NCBI RefSeq assembly: GCF_005144885.1
Contig: NZ_CP039690.1
Coordinates: forward strand, 4,787,001 to 4,851,000
Origin: Phreatobacter stygius
GTDB lineage: Bacteria > Pseudomonadota > Alphaproteobacteria > Rhizobiales > Phreatobacteraceae
Reading direction: 5' to 3'
DNA: 64,000 bases
Shown here: positions 34,970 to 44,075 of the stretch, piece after piece
Numbering within the stretch: position 1 is the first letter of the stretch
How the letters are laid out: the number at the start of each line of letters is the position of its first letter
Translations under genes and position numbers: made by a program
The notes under the pieces: generated by a model
Seen by the model: only the letters and a program-made list of their open reading frames with translations
Databases searched by the model: none
Told to the model about the DNA's origin: nothing

Positions 34970-35397
34970 CCGGTGTGAACCCGACCCGCGCGACGGACCG
35001 GATGCGCGCCTTGAAGGTCTATTGGGCTGTCGGCTGCGGCGCGGCGATCGGGTCGCTGTTGCGATTTCTGTCGGGCGAGCTGATCGTCTCGGCGCTGGGC
35101 CTCAGCGCGCTGGTGACGACCGCCGTCGTCAATGTGGTCGGGTCCTTCGTGATCATGGTCTTCGCCACCCTGACCGGGCCCGATGGTCGCCTGCTCGTTG
35201 GCGCCACCAGCCGCCAGTTCGTCATGGCCGGGCTCTGCGGCGGCTTCACCACCTTCTCGGCGATGAGTCTGGACGCCTTCATCCTGCTGCTGGAGGGGGA
35301 CATCGCGCTCGCATTGGCCTATCTCGCGGCGGTGGTCGGGCTGTCGCTCGCCGCCGCCTGGTTTGGTTTCGGGCTGGCCGTGCGGATCAACCGGTAA
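34966..35397 (+). CDS. crcB: CrcB/Fluc fluoride channel subunit 2
   Basis: A 143-residue second CrcB subunit with [24 protein letters not shown] and [17 protein letters not shown]. It differs clearly from subunit 1 and carries a longer N-terminal tail ([19 protein letters not shown]). The ATG at 34966 overlaps the subunit 1 stop (ATGA). The hairpin 31 nt past the stop serves the opposite strand. Confidence 0.93.
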   Translation: MTGVNPTRATDRMRALKVYWAVGCGAAIGSLLRFLSGELIVSALGLSALVTTAVVNVVGSFVIMVFATLTGPDGRLLVGATSRQFVMAGLCGGFTTFSAMSLDAFILLLEGDIALALAYLAAVVGLSLAAAWFGFGLAVRINR

Positions 35398-35427
35398 CGA
35401 TCGGCAAATGACGGTGAAACCGGCCGG

Positions 35428-35463
35428 AAAAAAAAGGGCCGGTCATGTTTGCCTGACCGGCCC
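35428..35463 (-). terminator. Rho-independent terminator for the H1-like gene
   Basis: A perfect 10-bp stem GGGCCGGTCA / TGACCGGCCC with an 8-nt loop; on the minus strand it is followed by an eight-T run (complement of 35428-35435). It terminates the minus-strand gene at 35553 and may also stop the crcB transcript. Confidence 0.85.
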
Positions 35464-35552
35464 GGGAACTGCACGTTTTCCGTCAAGAGCCTGTTCGGGC
35501 TCGCGAAATGGCTGACGCCTAGATTGGATTCAGAGCTTCAGCCGGCCTGCCG

Positions 35553-36122
35553 TCATTCCGGCTTTGCGTCCTTGGCTGAAGCCTTTTTGGCCGCGGGGGC
35601 TGCCCGAGCGGCCTTGCCGGCTTCCACCGCCTTGGCCGGCTTGGCGGTTTCCTTGGCCGCCGTCGCCTTGGGCGTCTCGGCCTTGGGCGTCTCGGCTTTG
35701 GGCGTGTCGGCCTTGGCGGTCTTGGGCGCCGGTTTCGGAGGCGGGCTTGCCATCTTGGCCTTGCGCTCGACCGTCCCGGCCAGATGGGCCGAGCCCCGGC
35801 CGCGCCGCTCCTCGATGGCGAGCCGCTCGAGGCGAGCATTGACCCGGCGCAGCGCCCGCGCGAACACCTGCTTCTTGGCGGACTGGCCGAGTTCGCTTGG
35901 CGCCTCGGCTGCCACGCCGCGCGGTTCGGCCTTGCCGCGGCGAACGCGACGGCGGTCGCGGACGATGTCGCTTGCCTTGGCGCGCCGCTCGCGCAGCCAG
36001 CCGGCGAGCTCGATCAGGTCTGCCCGCTTGGCGGTTTCCAGCGCGGGATAATGGCTGGCGGCCACCGGCTCATATTCGTCTTCGGCCAGGAGGCGGCGTT
36101 CGGCGGCAATGGCGATACCCAT
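35553..36122 (-). CDS. Basic protein with histone H1-like Lys/Ala/Pro-rich tail
   Basis: A 189-residue protein. The N-terminal half is helical and charged (ERRLLAEDEYEPVAASHYP, then RADLIELAGWLRERRAKASD, QVFARALRRVNARLERLAI). Residues from about 125 on form a low-complexity tail of Lys, Ala, Pro and Thr with repeated KAETPKAETPKA units, like bacterial histone H1-type DNA-compacting tails. No named family is recognised. The ATG at 36122 has AAGG upstream. Confidence 0.7.
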   Translation of the reverse strand: MGIAIAAERRLLAEDEYEPVAASHYPALETAKRADLIELAGWLRERRAKASDIVRDRRRVRRGKAEPRGVAAEAPSELGQSAKKQVFARALRRVNARLERLAIEERRGRGSAHLAGTVERKAKMASPPPKPAPKTAKADTPKAETPKAETPKATAAKETAKPAKAVEAGKAARAAPAAKKASAKDAKPE

Positions 36123-36432
36123 GGTTTCAACCTTTCTTGTTGGTCCGGATCGTTTGTCCGGGATGGTCAAATCCTGTTTTCATATTCGCCCATACCGAAC
36201 CTGCATGGCAGGCCGGTCGGGTGATCAGAGCATCCCTTGCACGTGGTCAAATTGCGGCAAAGCAACCGGCACGTGCGGAACGCTGCGTCAGCACGTTCTC
36301 GCCCGGACTCCAGGCGAGCCATATATGTCATTGAAGAGATTGATTTTTTGATCGAAGCTGGAATCGAATTCGAAAGGACGGTGCCACGCGGCCGGATCGA
36401 ATTCGCTACTCGCTATGTGCCACTCGCGCGGT
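36123..36432. other. Intergenic region between SDR and H1-like genes
   Basis: 310 nt without a supported gene. It includes a short AT-rich part (36330-36360), the likely promoter region of the H1-like gene on the minus strand (36125-36200), and no repeat or hairpin of note. Confidence 0.4.
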
Positions 36433-37230
36433 TCACACCGGCAGCGGCACCGCGCAGCTCTGGCCGCCGTCGACGGGAATGCTCACCCCAGTGATGAACT
36501 TGGCTTCGTCGGACGCCAGGAACAAGGCGGCATTGGCGACATCGAAGGCGGTGCCCATATGGCCCATCGGCACGGCGCGGCCGCGCGCCGCGACCATCTC
36601 CTCGATCGAGCCATATTGGCCGGAGATCTGCTTGTAGATCAGCGGCGTGTCGATCATGCCGGGCATTACGCAATTGGCGCGGATGCCGTGCGGGGCATAT
36701 TGCAGGGCGAGCGCGACGGTCGCCTGGTTCACCGCGGCCTTGGCGGCGTAATAGGCAAAATAGGGGTAACCGGTCCAGCGGATGGCGGCCAGCGACGAGA
36801 TATTGACGATGACACCGCTCTTCTGCGCGATGAAATGCGGCAGCACCGCCTTGGCGGTGCGATAGACCGAGCCGATATTGATGTCGAGATTGCGCCGGAA
36901 CGCGTCTTCGTCGAGGTCGACCGGCCCGCCATGCAGCACCACGCCGACATTGTTGTGCAGGATGTCGAGCTTGCCGAAGCGGCCGAGCGCGGCCTGGACC
37001 GCAGCTTCGACCGCGGCGAGGTTGGTGGTGTCGGCGGTGACCGCGATGGCCTCGCCGCCTTCGCCGCGGATGATCGCAGCGGTCTCTTCGGCCGCGGCCT
37101 CCGCCATATCGACCGAGATCACCTTGGCGCCCTCGCGCGCATAGGTCACCGCGGCGGCCTTGCCGTTGCCCCAGCCGGGACCGGACGAACCGGCCCCGAA
37201 GACGATGGCGACACGATCTTTCAGGCGCAT
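36433..37230 (-). CDS. Short-chain dehydrogenase/reductase (SDR)
   Basis: A 265-residue classical SDR. The cofactor motif is GAGSSGPGWGNGKAAA (a longer loop than the usual GxxxGxG), NNVG follows, and the catalytic site is NISSLAAIRWTGYPYFAYY with the YxxxK lysine in AAKAA. NAD(P)-dependent oxidation or reduction of an alcohol/ketone is expected. It lies 8 nt downstream of the fused TRAP permease gene and thus in that operon, consistent with processing of the imported acid. Confidence 0.9.
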   Translation of the reverse strand: MRLKDRVAIVFGAGSSGPGWGNGKAAAVTYAREGAKVISVDMAEAAAEETAAIIRGEGGEAIAVTADTTNLAAVEAAVQAALGRFGKLDILHNNVGVVLHGGPVDLDEDAFRRNLDINIGSVYRTAKAVLPHFIAQKSGVIVNISSLAAIRWTGYPYFAYYAAKAAVNQATVALALQYAPHGIRANCVMPGMIDTPLIYKQISGQYGSIEEMVAARGRAVPMGHMGTAFDVANAALFLASDEAKFITGVSIPVDGGQSCAVPLPV

Positions 37231-37238
37231 GGCAGCAC

Positions 37239-39116
37239 TCACAGGAAGCCGATCGAGAACCATGGCACGGCGGCGACCACGATCAGGCCGATCAGCAGCG
37301 CCAGCATATAGGCCCAGATCGGCCGGATGCCCTCGTCGGGATTGACCTTGCCAATGGCGCAGGCGGCGTAATAGCCGACCCCGAAGGGCGGTGCGAACAG
37401 GCCGAGCCCCATGGCGAGCACCACCACCATGGCATAGTGGACCTCGTGGATGCCGACGAGCTTGGCGATTGGGAACAAGAGCGGGCCGAACAGCACGATC
37501 GCCGGAATGCCCTCCAGCACGCTGCCCAGCACGATGAAGGCGACGATCGACACCGCCATGAAGCCGATGGCGCCGCCCGGCAGATGCGTCATGATCTCGA
37601 CCAGGGTGCGCGAGAAGCCGGACTGGGTCAGCCCCCAGGCCATGGCCGAGGCCGCCCCGATGATGATCAGGATGGCACCCGAGAGCGAGGCCGTGTCGAT
37701 CAGGATCGTGCCGAGCCTGGACCAGTCGAACTGGCGGTAGACCAGGAGCCCGACGATCAGCGAATAGACGATGCCGATGGTCGAGACCTCGGTGGCGGTC
37801 GAAACGCCTTCGACCACCGCGGCGCGGATCAGGAAGGGCAGTGCCAGCGCCGGCAGGGCGATGACGAAGCTCCAGAGGATTTCCGAGAGCGGGGCGCGCT
37901 TGACCTGGCTCAGGTCATCGTCGCGATAGCGCCGCGAGACGACGAAGCAGAGGCCGATCGCCAGCACCAGGCCGGGCACCAGGCCGCCGGTGAACAAAGC
38001 GGCGATCGACACGCCGGTGACCGAGCCGATGGTGATCAGAACAATGCTTGGCGGAATCGTCTCGGTCTGCGCGCCGGTGGCCGACAGCAAGGCCACGAGG
38101 TCGCCGGGCTTGGCGCCACGCTCCTTCATTTCCGGGAACAGGGCCGGCGCCACCGCCGCCATGTCGGCGGCCTTCGAGCCGGAAATGCCCGACACCAGAT
38201 ACATGGCACCGATCAGCACATAGGACAGGCCGCCGCGGACATGGCCGAGCAGGCTCGCCAGGAAGCGCACCATGGCCTTGGCCATGCCGGCCATTTCGAT
38301 CAGCAGTCCGAGAAACACGAAGAGCGGCACGGCGAGCAGGATGAGATGGCTCATGCCCTCGTCCATGCGACCGACCAGCGTCATGGTCGGCACGCGCGTG
38401 GTCAGCGCCAGGTAACCGAAGGTGGCGAGCGCGAAGGAGAACACGATCGGCACGCCGGAGAAGACGCAGACGCCGACGACGCCGACGAAAAAGATCAAGA
38501 GGTTGTAGTTGCCGAGGGGCTTCAGCGCAGGGCCGAGGAACCAGAAGCCGGCAATCACCGCGGCGACCAGCACGAGCGCCAGCCCGGCATGGGCAAGGCT
38601 GGTGCGGGTGGCCAGCCGGATCACCGAAAAGGCGATCATCAGGCCGACGCCGATCGGGAAGGCCGCCGCGCGCCAGGCATTGGAGATTTCCATCGCCGAG
38701 GTGACGATGAAACTTTCCTCATAGGCCCAGTGATAGGACGGCACGGCGACCAGGATGAGGAATCCGAGGCCGGCGGCGACGGCGAGCGCATCGAACAGGC
38801 CGCGCTTGTCGGGACTGAGCCGCGCGACCAGTGCGGTCATGCGCATATGTTCGCCGCGCCGGAGCGCGATCACCGCGCCGAGCATGGCCAGCCAGAGAAA
38901 CAGGGTCGATGCGAGCTCGTCCGACCAGATCAGCGGCTTGTGCAGGACATAGCGCGCGACGATCCCGGAGAAGAGCACGACAACTTCCGCGACGACCAGG
39001 ATCGCTGCCGGGATCTCGACGATGAAACCCAGCACCCGGTCGGCGGTCGCCAACCAGGACCGGGCCGCGGGCGCCCCCGTTTCGAGAGGCGCCGCGAACT
39101 CGGAGGCCGTTTGCAT
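37239..39116 (-). CDS. TRAP transporter fused permease (DctQ-DctM)
   Basis: A 625-residue integral membrane protein fusing the four-helix small subunit DctQ (residues about 20-185, WSDELASTLFLWLAMLGAVI) to the large DctM channel (about residue 210 on, GISGSKAADMAAVAP, AMGLGLFAPPFGVG). The fusion is well known in TRAP systems. It uses a Na+ or H+ gradient to import carboxylic acids. The start is ATG 39116 and its gene begins 5 nt after the DctP stop. Confidence 0.92.
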   Translation of the reverse strand: MQTASEFAAPLETGAPAARSWLATADRVLGFIVEIPAAILVVAEVVVLFSGIVARYVLHKPLIWSDELASTLFLWLAMLGAVIALRRGEHMRMTALVARLSPDKRGLFDALAVAAGLGFLILVAVPSYHWAYEESFIVTSAMEISNAWRAAAFPIGVGLMIAFSVIRLATRTSLAHAGLALVLVAAVIAGFWFLGPALKPLGNYNLLIFFVGVVGVCVFSGVPIVFSFALATFGYLALTTRVPTMTLVGRMDEGMSHLILLAVPLFVFLGLLIEMAGMAKAMVRFLASLLGHVRGGLSYVLIGAMYLVSGISGSKAADMAAVAPALFPEMKERGAKPGDLVALLSATGAQTETIPPSIVLITIGSVTGVSIAALFTGGLVPGLVLAIGLCFVVSRRYRDDDLSQVKRAPLSEILWSFVIALPALALPFLIRAAVVEGVSTATEVSTIGIVYSLIVGLLVYRQFDWSRLGTILIDTASLSGAILIIIGAASAMAWGLTQSGFSRTLVEIMTHLPGGAIGFMAVSIVAFIVLGSVLEGIPAIVLFGPLLFPIAKLVGIHEVHYAMVVVLAMGLGLFAPPFGVGYYAACAIGKVNPDEGIRPIWAYMLALLIGLIVVAAVPWFSIGFL

Positions 39117-39121
39117 CGGCG

Positions 39122-40135
39122 TCAGCCGAGCGAGCCGACGGAGGCTTCCAGCGTCGCCCAGGCGGCGTCGCCGAACTTGCCCTTCCACTCGGTGTAGAAG
39201 CCGGCGGCCTTCAGCTTTTCGCGGAACGGCGCCGGATCGACCGTGTTGAACTTCATGCCCTTGGCGGTGAGGTCCGCCTGCACGGTGTCACCGAGCTTGG
39301 CGACATCGGCGCGCTCGGCGACCGCCGCGGCATTGATGTGTTTCGATACGACCGCCCGGATGTCCTGCGGCAGGGCTTCCCAGTTGGCGCGGTTGGCCAG
39401 GAACCAGAAGCCATCCCACATGTGGTTGGTCAGCGAGCAATAGCTCTGGACCTCGAAGAGCTTGGCCGTCGAGACGATGGCGAGCGGGTTCTCCTGGCCA
39501 TCGACGACCTTCGACTGCAGCGCGCTGTAGACCTCGTTGAAATTGATCGTGGTCGGCGCCGAACCGAAGGCCCGGTACATCGAGGTCCAGAGCGGCGAAG
39601 CCGGTACGCGGATCTTGAAATTGGCGAGATCGGCCGGCGTCACGATCGGCTTGTTCGACGAGGTCGTATGGCGGAAGCCATTGTCCCAGATCTTCTCGAA
39701 GGCAATGATCGAGCGCGCCTTGGCGATTTCGCCGCGGACATATTCGCCGAGCTTGCCGTCCATCGTCTTCCAGACCGTGTCGTAGTCCTTGAAGGCGAAG
39801 CCGACGCCGTTGATCGAGGCCGCCGGTACGAAGGTCGACAGGATCAGCCCGGACAGGGTGAAGAAGTCGACCGCGCCGGAGCGGATCTGGCCGAGCGTAT
39901 CGGTGTCGGAGCCGAGCTGGCTGGACGGATAGATCTGCAGCTCGAACCGGCCGCTGGTCTCTTCCTTGATCTTGGCGGCGGCTTCCTGCGCGCGGATGTT
40001 CAAGGGATGGCTGAGCGGCAGGTTGTTGGCATATTTATAGGTGAATTCGGCGGCGCGGGCATTGCCGATGGCAAAGGTCGAAACGGCAAGTGCGCTGGTG
40101 CCGGCCGCGAAGCTGCGGCGAGAGAGAGTGGTCAT
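39122..40135 (-). CDS. TRAP transporter substrate-binding protein (DctP-like)
   Basis: A 337-residue periplasmic binding protein. The N-terminus MTTLSRRSFAAGTSALAVST is a twin-arginine-type signal. The core has YKYANNLPLSHPLNIRAQEA, FELQIYPSSQLGSD and KIRVPASPLW with the Arg that binds the ligand carboxylate. The ATG at 40135 has a GGGAGG ribosome site at correct distance; an ATG at 40144 lies too close to it. It is divergent from an IclR regulator and followed by permease and SDR genes. The ligand is unknown. Confidence 0.92.
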   Translation of the reverse strand: MTTLSRRSFAAGTSALAVSTFAIGNARAAEFTYKYANNLPLSHPLNIRAQEAAAKIKEETSGRFELQIYPSSQLGSDTDTLGQIRSGAVDFFTLSGLILSTFVPAASINGVGFAFKDYDTVWKTMDGKLGEYVRGEIAKARSIIAFEKIWDNGFRHTTSSNKPIVTPADLANFKIRVPASPLWTSMYRAFGSAPTTINFNEVYSALQSKVVDGQENPLAIVSTAKLFEVQSYCSLTNHMWDGFWFLANRANWEALPQDIRAVVSKHINAAAVAERADVAKLGDTVQADLTAKGMKFNTVDPAPFREKLKAAGFYTEWKGKFGDAAWATLEASVGSLG

Positions 40136-40280
40136 CGTCTTCATCCTCCCAGGATGTCGGTGGCCGCCCTTGACCAAGGCGGCCCCAGCTTGAAATCTGC
40201 CTGATGACGAAGGGACCGAGGCGCTGCCGCCGTCAACCCTGTTCATTCGCCTGTCAGGCAGCGATTTCTGCGTGGTCAAG

Positions 40281-40297
40281 GGTCCATATGTTGGACC
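40281..40297. promoter_or_regulatory. Putative IclR operator 1
   Basis: GGTCCA-TATGT-TGGACC, a perfect 6-bp inverted repeat, lies between the TRAP binding-protein gene and the divergent iclR-like gene. A near copy lies at 40375-40391, as expected for an IclR-family site controlling both directions. Confidence 0.6.
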
Positions 40298-40374
40298 GGA
40301 TTGGCCATCTTATTTTTCCGGTTGACGGTTGCCGCGTAATCGCGGACTTGTCAACGGCAAATAGCGAGGCGACA

Positions 40375-40391
40375 GGTCCACAATATGGATC
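40375..40391. promoter_or_regulatory. Putative IclR operator 2, overlapping the iclR start
   Basis: GGTCCA-CAATA-TGGATC, one mismatch from operator 1 and with the same spacing. It covers the ATG at 40385, so binding would block the regulator's own transcription or translation start region, consistent with autorepression. Confidence 0.55.
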
Positions 40392-41263
40392 ATGTGGAAA
40401 ATCCACGCGGCGAGATCGAGCTGGAGCCAACCGGCACCCAAAGCATTGGGCGCGCCGTCGCCTTGCTGCGGCTGGTCGCTGGTCATGGGGCTGCCGGCGC
40501 CGGTCTGGCCGCGCTGGTCGATGCCTCCGGGCTGACCAAACCGACCTGCCGCCGGATCCTGATCGGGCTGATGGACGCGGGCCTTGCCGAACAGGATCCG
40601 CTGACGCGGCGCTATTTCCTCGGTCCCGAAACCTATGTGCTCGGCACGCTGGCCGCCGAACGTTTCGGCATTCATCGCCTGGGCCTGGAAGGGGCGACCA
40701 GGCTTGCCCAGGACACCGGCGACGCGGCCTTCATCCAGGTCCGGCGCGACTGGGTGGTGATCTGCCTGCACCGGGAGGATGGCCCCTATCCGATCCGCTC
40801 GCATGTGCTGGCCGCCGGCGACCGGCATCCGCTGGGCGCCGGCGCCGGCGGCATCGCGCTGCTCGCGGCGCTGCCCGATGCCGAGGTCGAGCAGGCCTTG
40901 CAGGCCAATGCCGGGCTGCTGGCCGAACGCTATCCGATGCTGACCCGGCCGGTTCTCGACAACCTCGTCGGCGAGGCGCGTGACAAGGGTTATGGCTTCA
41001 ACCGCGGCCTGTTGTTTCCAGGCTCATGGGGCATCGGCATGGTGGTGCGTGACGCTCAGGGGCGGCCCGACGGCTGCCTGTCGCTGGCCGCGATCGAGAG
41101 CCGCATGCAGCCGGACCGCGAAGCCTACCTGGTGCAATTGCTGCAGACCGAGGTCAGGCGCCTGGAGGCGCGGCTGAAAGACTTTGCGACCAAAGGCGAA
41201 ACAAGAACAGCGACGGTGTCGCCGGCCCATGCCGCGCAGCGCCGTCCCAATGAGAGGAGATGA
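40385..41263 (+). CDS. IclR-family transcriptional regulator
   Basis: A 292-residue IclR protein. The N-terminal winged helix (residues about 20-75, SIGRAVALLRLVAGHG, LAALVDASGLTKPTCRRIL) is followed by the effector domain (GAGAGGIALLAALPDAEVEQ, RYPMLTRP, GYGFNRG). It is divergent from the TRAP operon and its stop lies at the thiolase ribosome site, so it leads the plus-strand operon. It most likely controls both sides through the two inverted repeats. No ribosome site is obvious. Confidence 0.92.
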   Translation: MDHVENPRGEIELEPTGTQSIGRAVALLRLVAGHGAAGAGLAALVDASGLTKPTCRRILIGLMDAGLAEQDPLTRRYFLGPETYVLGTLAAERFGIHRLGLEGATRLAQDTGDAAFIQVRRDWVVICLHREDGPYPIRSHVLAAGDRHPLGAGAGGIALLAALPDAEVEQALQANAGLLAERYPMLTRPVLDNLVGEARDKGYGFNRGLLFPGSWGIGMVVRDAQGRPDGCLSLAAIESRMQPDREAYLVQLLQTEVRRLEARLKDFATKGETRTATVSPAHAAQRRPNERR

Positions 41264-41268
41264 CCATC

Positions 41269-42438
41269 ATGGCTCAACGGGCCGCGATCGTGGGCTGGGC
41301 CCACACCCCCTTCGGCAAGCTGGAAGATCCTGATGTCGAGAGCCTGATCGGCCGGGTCGCCGCCGATGCGCTCAACCACGCCGGCGTCGGCCCCGCCGAT
41401 GTCGATGCCATCACCGTCGGCGTCTACAATAACGGCTTCGCCAAGCAGGCCTTCGAGGGATCGCTCGTCGCGCTGAGCATGCCGGAGCTCGCCTATGTGC
41501 CGGCGACCCATCTGGAGAATGCCTGCGCCACCGGTTCGGCCGCACTCTATTCGGCGCTCGACTTCATCGAAAGCGGCCGCGGCCGGATCGCGCTGGTGGT
41601 CGGCGCCGAGAAGATGACCGCGACGTCGTCGGCCGAGCTCGGCGATATCTTGCTGACCGCCTGCTACCGCAAGGAAGAGGCCGGCGACACCGGTTTTGCC
41701 GGCATTTTCGGCCGCATCGCCCAGACCTATTTCCAGCGTTACGGCGACCGCAGCGAAGAGCTCGCGATGATCGCCGCCAAGAACCACGTGCATGGCCTGG
41801 CCAATCCGCTCGCCCATATGCGCAAGGATTTCGGCTTCGACTTCTGCAATACGGTGTCGGAGAAGAACCCGCTGGTTGCCGGTCCGCTCAGGCGCACCGA
41901 TTGCTCGCTGGTGTCGGACGGCGCCGCCGCCCTGGTGGTCGCCGACGAGGAGACCGCCCAGACCTTGCAGCGGGCGATTTCGTTCCGCGCCCGCCGCCAC
42001 GTCAACGACATGTTGCCTCTGTCGCGGCGTGACCCGGTGGCCTTCGAGGGCGCGCGGCGGGCCTGGACCAAGGCGCGCGAGGACGCCGGCATCGTCATCG
42101 ACGATCTCGACCTGGTCGAGACCCATGACTGCTTCACCGTCGCCGAAATGATCGAATACGAAGCCATGGGCCTTGCCGAGCCCGGCCAGGGCTGGCGGGT
42201 GGCGCGCGAGGGCCAGAGCTCGCGTGGTGGCCGGCTGCCGGTCAATCTTTCCGGTGGCCTCAAGTCGCGCGGTCATCCGCTCGGTGCCACCGGCGTTTCC
42301 CAACATGTCATGGCCGCGATGCAACTGATGGGCGAGGCCGGCGACATGCAATTGCCGGGCGCTTCGCTTGCCGGCGTCTTCAACATGGGCGGCGCCGCGG
42401 TCGCCAACTACGTCTCGATCCTGGAGCGTTCCAAGTGA
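41269..42438 (+). CDS. Thiolase-family protein (SCP-x/lipid-transfer type)
   Basis: A 389-residue thiolase-fold enzyme. The nucleophile C86 is in THLENACATGSAAL; ETHDCFTVAEMIEYEAMGL and KSRGHPLGATG supply the His motifs. The pattern SRGGRLPVNLSGGL is typical of the SCP-x/acetyl-CoA acetyltransferase group found in lipid and steroid-like side-chain degradation. The ATG at 41269 has a GAGGAG ribosome site; ATG 41260 overlaps the IclR stop and is the alternative. The next gene overlaps by 4 nt. Confidence 0.9.
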   Translation: MAQRAAIVGWAHTPFGKLEDPDVESLIGRVAADALNHAGVGPADVDAITVGVYNNGFAKQAFEGSLVALSMPELAYVPATHLENACATGSAALYSALDFIESGRGRIALVVGAEKMTATSSAELGDILLTACYRKEEAGDTGFAGIFGRIAQTYFQRYGDRSEELAMIAAKNHVHGLANPLAHMRKDFGFDFCNTVSEKNPLVAGPLRRTDCSLVSDGAAALVVADEETAQTLQRAISFRARRHVNDMLPLSRRDPVAFEGARRAWTKAREDAGIVIDDLDLVETHDCFTVAEMIEYEAMGLAEPGQGWRVAREGQSSRGGRLPVNLSGGLKSRGHPLGATGVSQHVMAAMQLMGEAGDMQLPGASLAGVFNMGGAAVANYVSILERSK

Positions 42439-44075
42439 GCGGCGAGATTGCAACCGCACCGGCCGGCGGCGTCGCACGGATGAGCCGCCGGGTGATGAAC
42501 CTCGCCCATATCCTGACCCAGAACGCCCGTCGCCATGGCGACCGGCCAGGCTTCATCTGGGCCGGCAGGCAATGGAACTGGAAGGAGATCGACGCCGCCG
42601 TCTCGGCGCTCGCCGCAGGCCTCGCCGCCCGCGGCATCGTCAAGGGCGACCGCATCCTGGTGCATTCGAAGAACTGTGCCGAGATGTTCTGGTCGATGTT
42701 CGCCGCCTTCCGGCTCGGCGCCGTCTGGGTGCCGACCAATTTCCGCCTGATGCCCGACGAGGTCGCCTATCTCGGCACCTCGTCCGGCGCCAGGGCCTTC
42801 CTCTGCCATGGTGACTTTCCCGAGCATGCCGCGGCGGTCAAGGCCGAGAGCAAGGTGCTGGACTTCACCTGGCGGATCGGCGAGGGCGCTTTCGGCGAGA
42901 CGAGCCTGGACGAGGTGATCGCGGCGAATGACGGCGCCCAGGTCGCCAATCGGGCGGTCGATGCCGATGATCCCTGCTGGTTCTTTTTCACTTCAGGCAC
43001 CACCGGGCGCTCCAAGGCAGCGGTGCTGACCCATGGCCAGATGGCCTTCGTCGTCACCAATCACCTCTGCGATCTGATGCCCGGCACCACCGAGAGCGAT
43101 GCCTCGCTGGTGGTCGCGCCCCTGTCGCATGGCGCCGGCGTGCATCAGCTGGTCCAGGCGGCGCGCGGCGTGCCGACCATCCTCTTGCCGACCGAACGCT
43201 TCGATATCGACGAGGCCTTCCGCCTGATCGAGACCCACCGGGTCACCAATATCTTCACCGTGCCGACCATCCTGAAAATGCTGGTCGAGCATCCGGCCGT
43301 CGACAAGCACGACCATTCGTCGCTGCGCTACATCATCTATGCCGGCGCGCCGATGTATCGCGAGGACCAGAAGGCTGCGCTCGCCAAGCTCGGCAAGGTC
43401 CTGGTGCAATATTTCGGCCTCGGCGAGGTCACCGGCAACATCACCGTGCTGCCGCCGGCGCTGCACGATCCGGACGACGGCCCGGGCGCGCGCATCGGCA
43501 CCTGCGGCTTCGAGCGCACCGGCATGCAGGTGTCGATCCAGGGCGATGACGGCGACGAGCTCGAGCCGTTTCAGACCGGCGAGATCTGCGTCATCGGCCC
43601 GGCGGTGTTCGCCGGCTATTACGAAAACCCCGAGGCCAATGCCAAGGCGTTCCGCGACGGCTGGTTCCGCACCGGCGATCTCGGCCACATGGACAATGAG
43701 GGCTTCGTCTATATCACCGGGCGCGCCTCCGACATGTACATTTCCGGCGGCTCGAACATCTATCCGCGCGAGGTCGAGGAGAAGATCCTGACTCACCCGG
43801 CGATCGGCGAAGTCGCCGTTCTGGGTGTGCCGGATCCGGTCTGGGGCGAGGTCGGCGTGGCGGTCTGCGTGGCGCGCGACGGCCAGGCCGTCAGCGAGGC
43901 GGAACTCGCCGCGTTCCTCGGCGCGAAGATCCCGCGCTACAAGATGCCGAAGCGCTTCTTCTTCTGGGAGCAATTGCCGAAATCCGGTTACGGCAAGGTG
44001 CCGAAGCGGCTGGTGCGCGACGAGCTGGAGGCCCGCGGCCTGCTCGAGCAGATTGCCAAGAGGGCAGAGCAGTGA
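42435..44075 (+). CDS. Acyl-CoA synthetase (AMP-forming)
   Basis: A 546-residue adenylate-forming ligase. Core motifs are FFTSGTTGRSKAAVLTHG (ATP/AMP binding), YFGLGEVTGN, WFRTGDLGHMDNEGFVYITG with the conserved Asp, and the C-terminal Lys in LPKSGYGKVPKR. It activates a carboxylic acid to a CoA thioester. The GTG at 42435 forms a 4-nt overlap with the thiolase stop; ATG 42480 is the alternative. Its position between thiolase and the PCC gene suggests coordinated beta-oxidation-like degradation of an imported acid. Confidence 0.9.
   Translation: MSGEIATAPAGGVARMSRRVMNLAHILTQNARRHGDRPGFIWAGRQWNWKEIDAAVSALAAGLAARGIVKGDRILVHSKNCAEMFWSMFAAFRLGAVWVPTNFRLMPDEVAYLGTSSGARAFLCHGDFPEHAAAVKAESKVLDFTWRIGEGAFGETSLDEVIAANDGAQVANRAVDADDPCWFFFTSGTTGRSKAAVLTHGQMAFVVTNHLCDLMPGTTESDASLVVAPLSHGAGVHQLVQAARGVPTILLPTERFDIDEAFRLIETHRVTNIFTVPTILKMLVEHPAVDKHDHSSLRYIIYAGAPMYREDQKAALAKLGKVLVQYFGLGEVTGNITVLPPALHDPDDGPGARIGTCGFERTGMQVSIQGDDGDELEPFQTGEICVIGPAVFAGYYENPEANAKAFRDGWFRTGDLGHMDNEGFVYITGRASDMYISGGSNIYPREVEEKILTHPAIGEVAVLGVPDPVWGEVGVAVCVARDGQAVSEAELAAFLGAKIPRYKMPKRFFFWEQLPKSGYGKVPKRLVRDELEARGLLEQIAKRAEQ

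Noticed and set aside
37437-39197. A 586-codon open frame opposite the fused TRAP permease
   Set aside because: It is antisense to a clear DctQM protein and has low-complexity charged composition typical of the reverse strand of GC-rich membrane genes.
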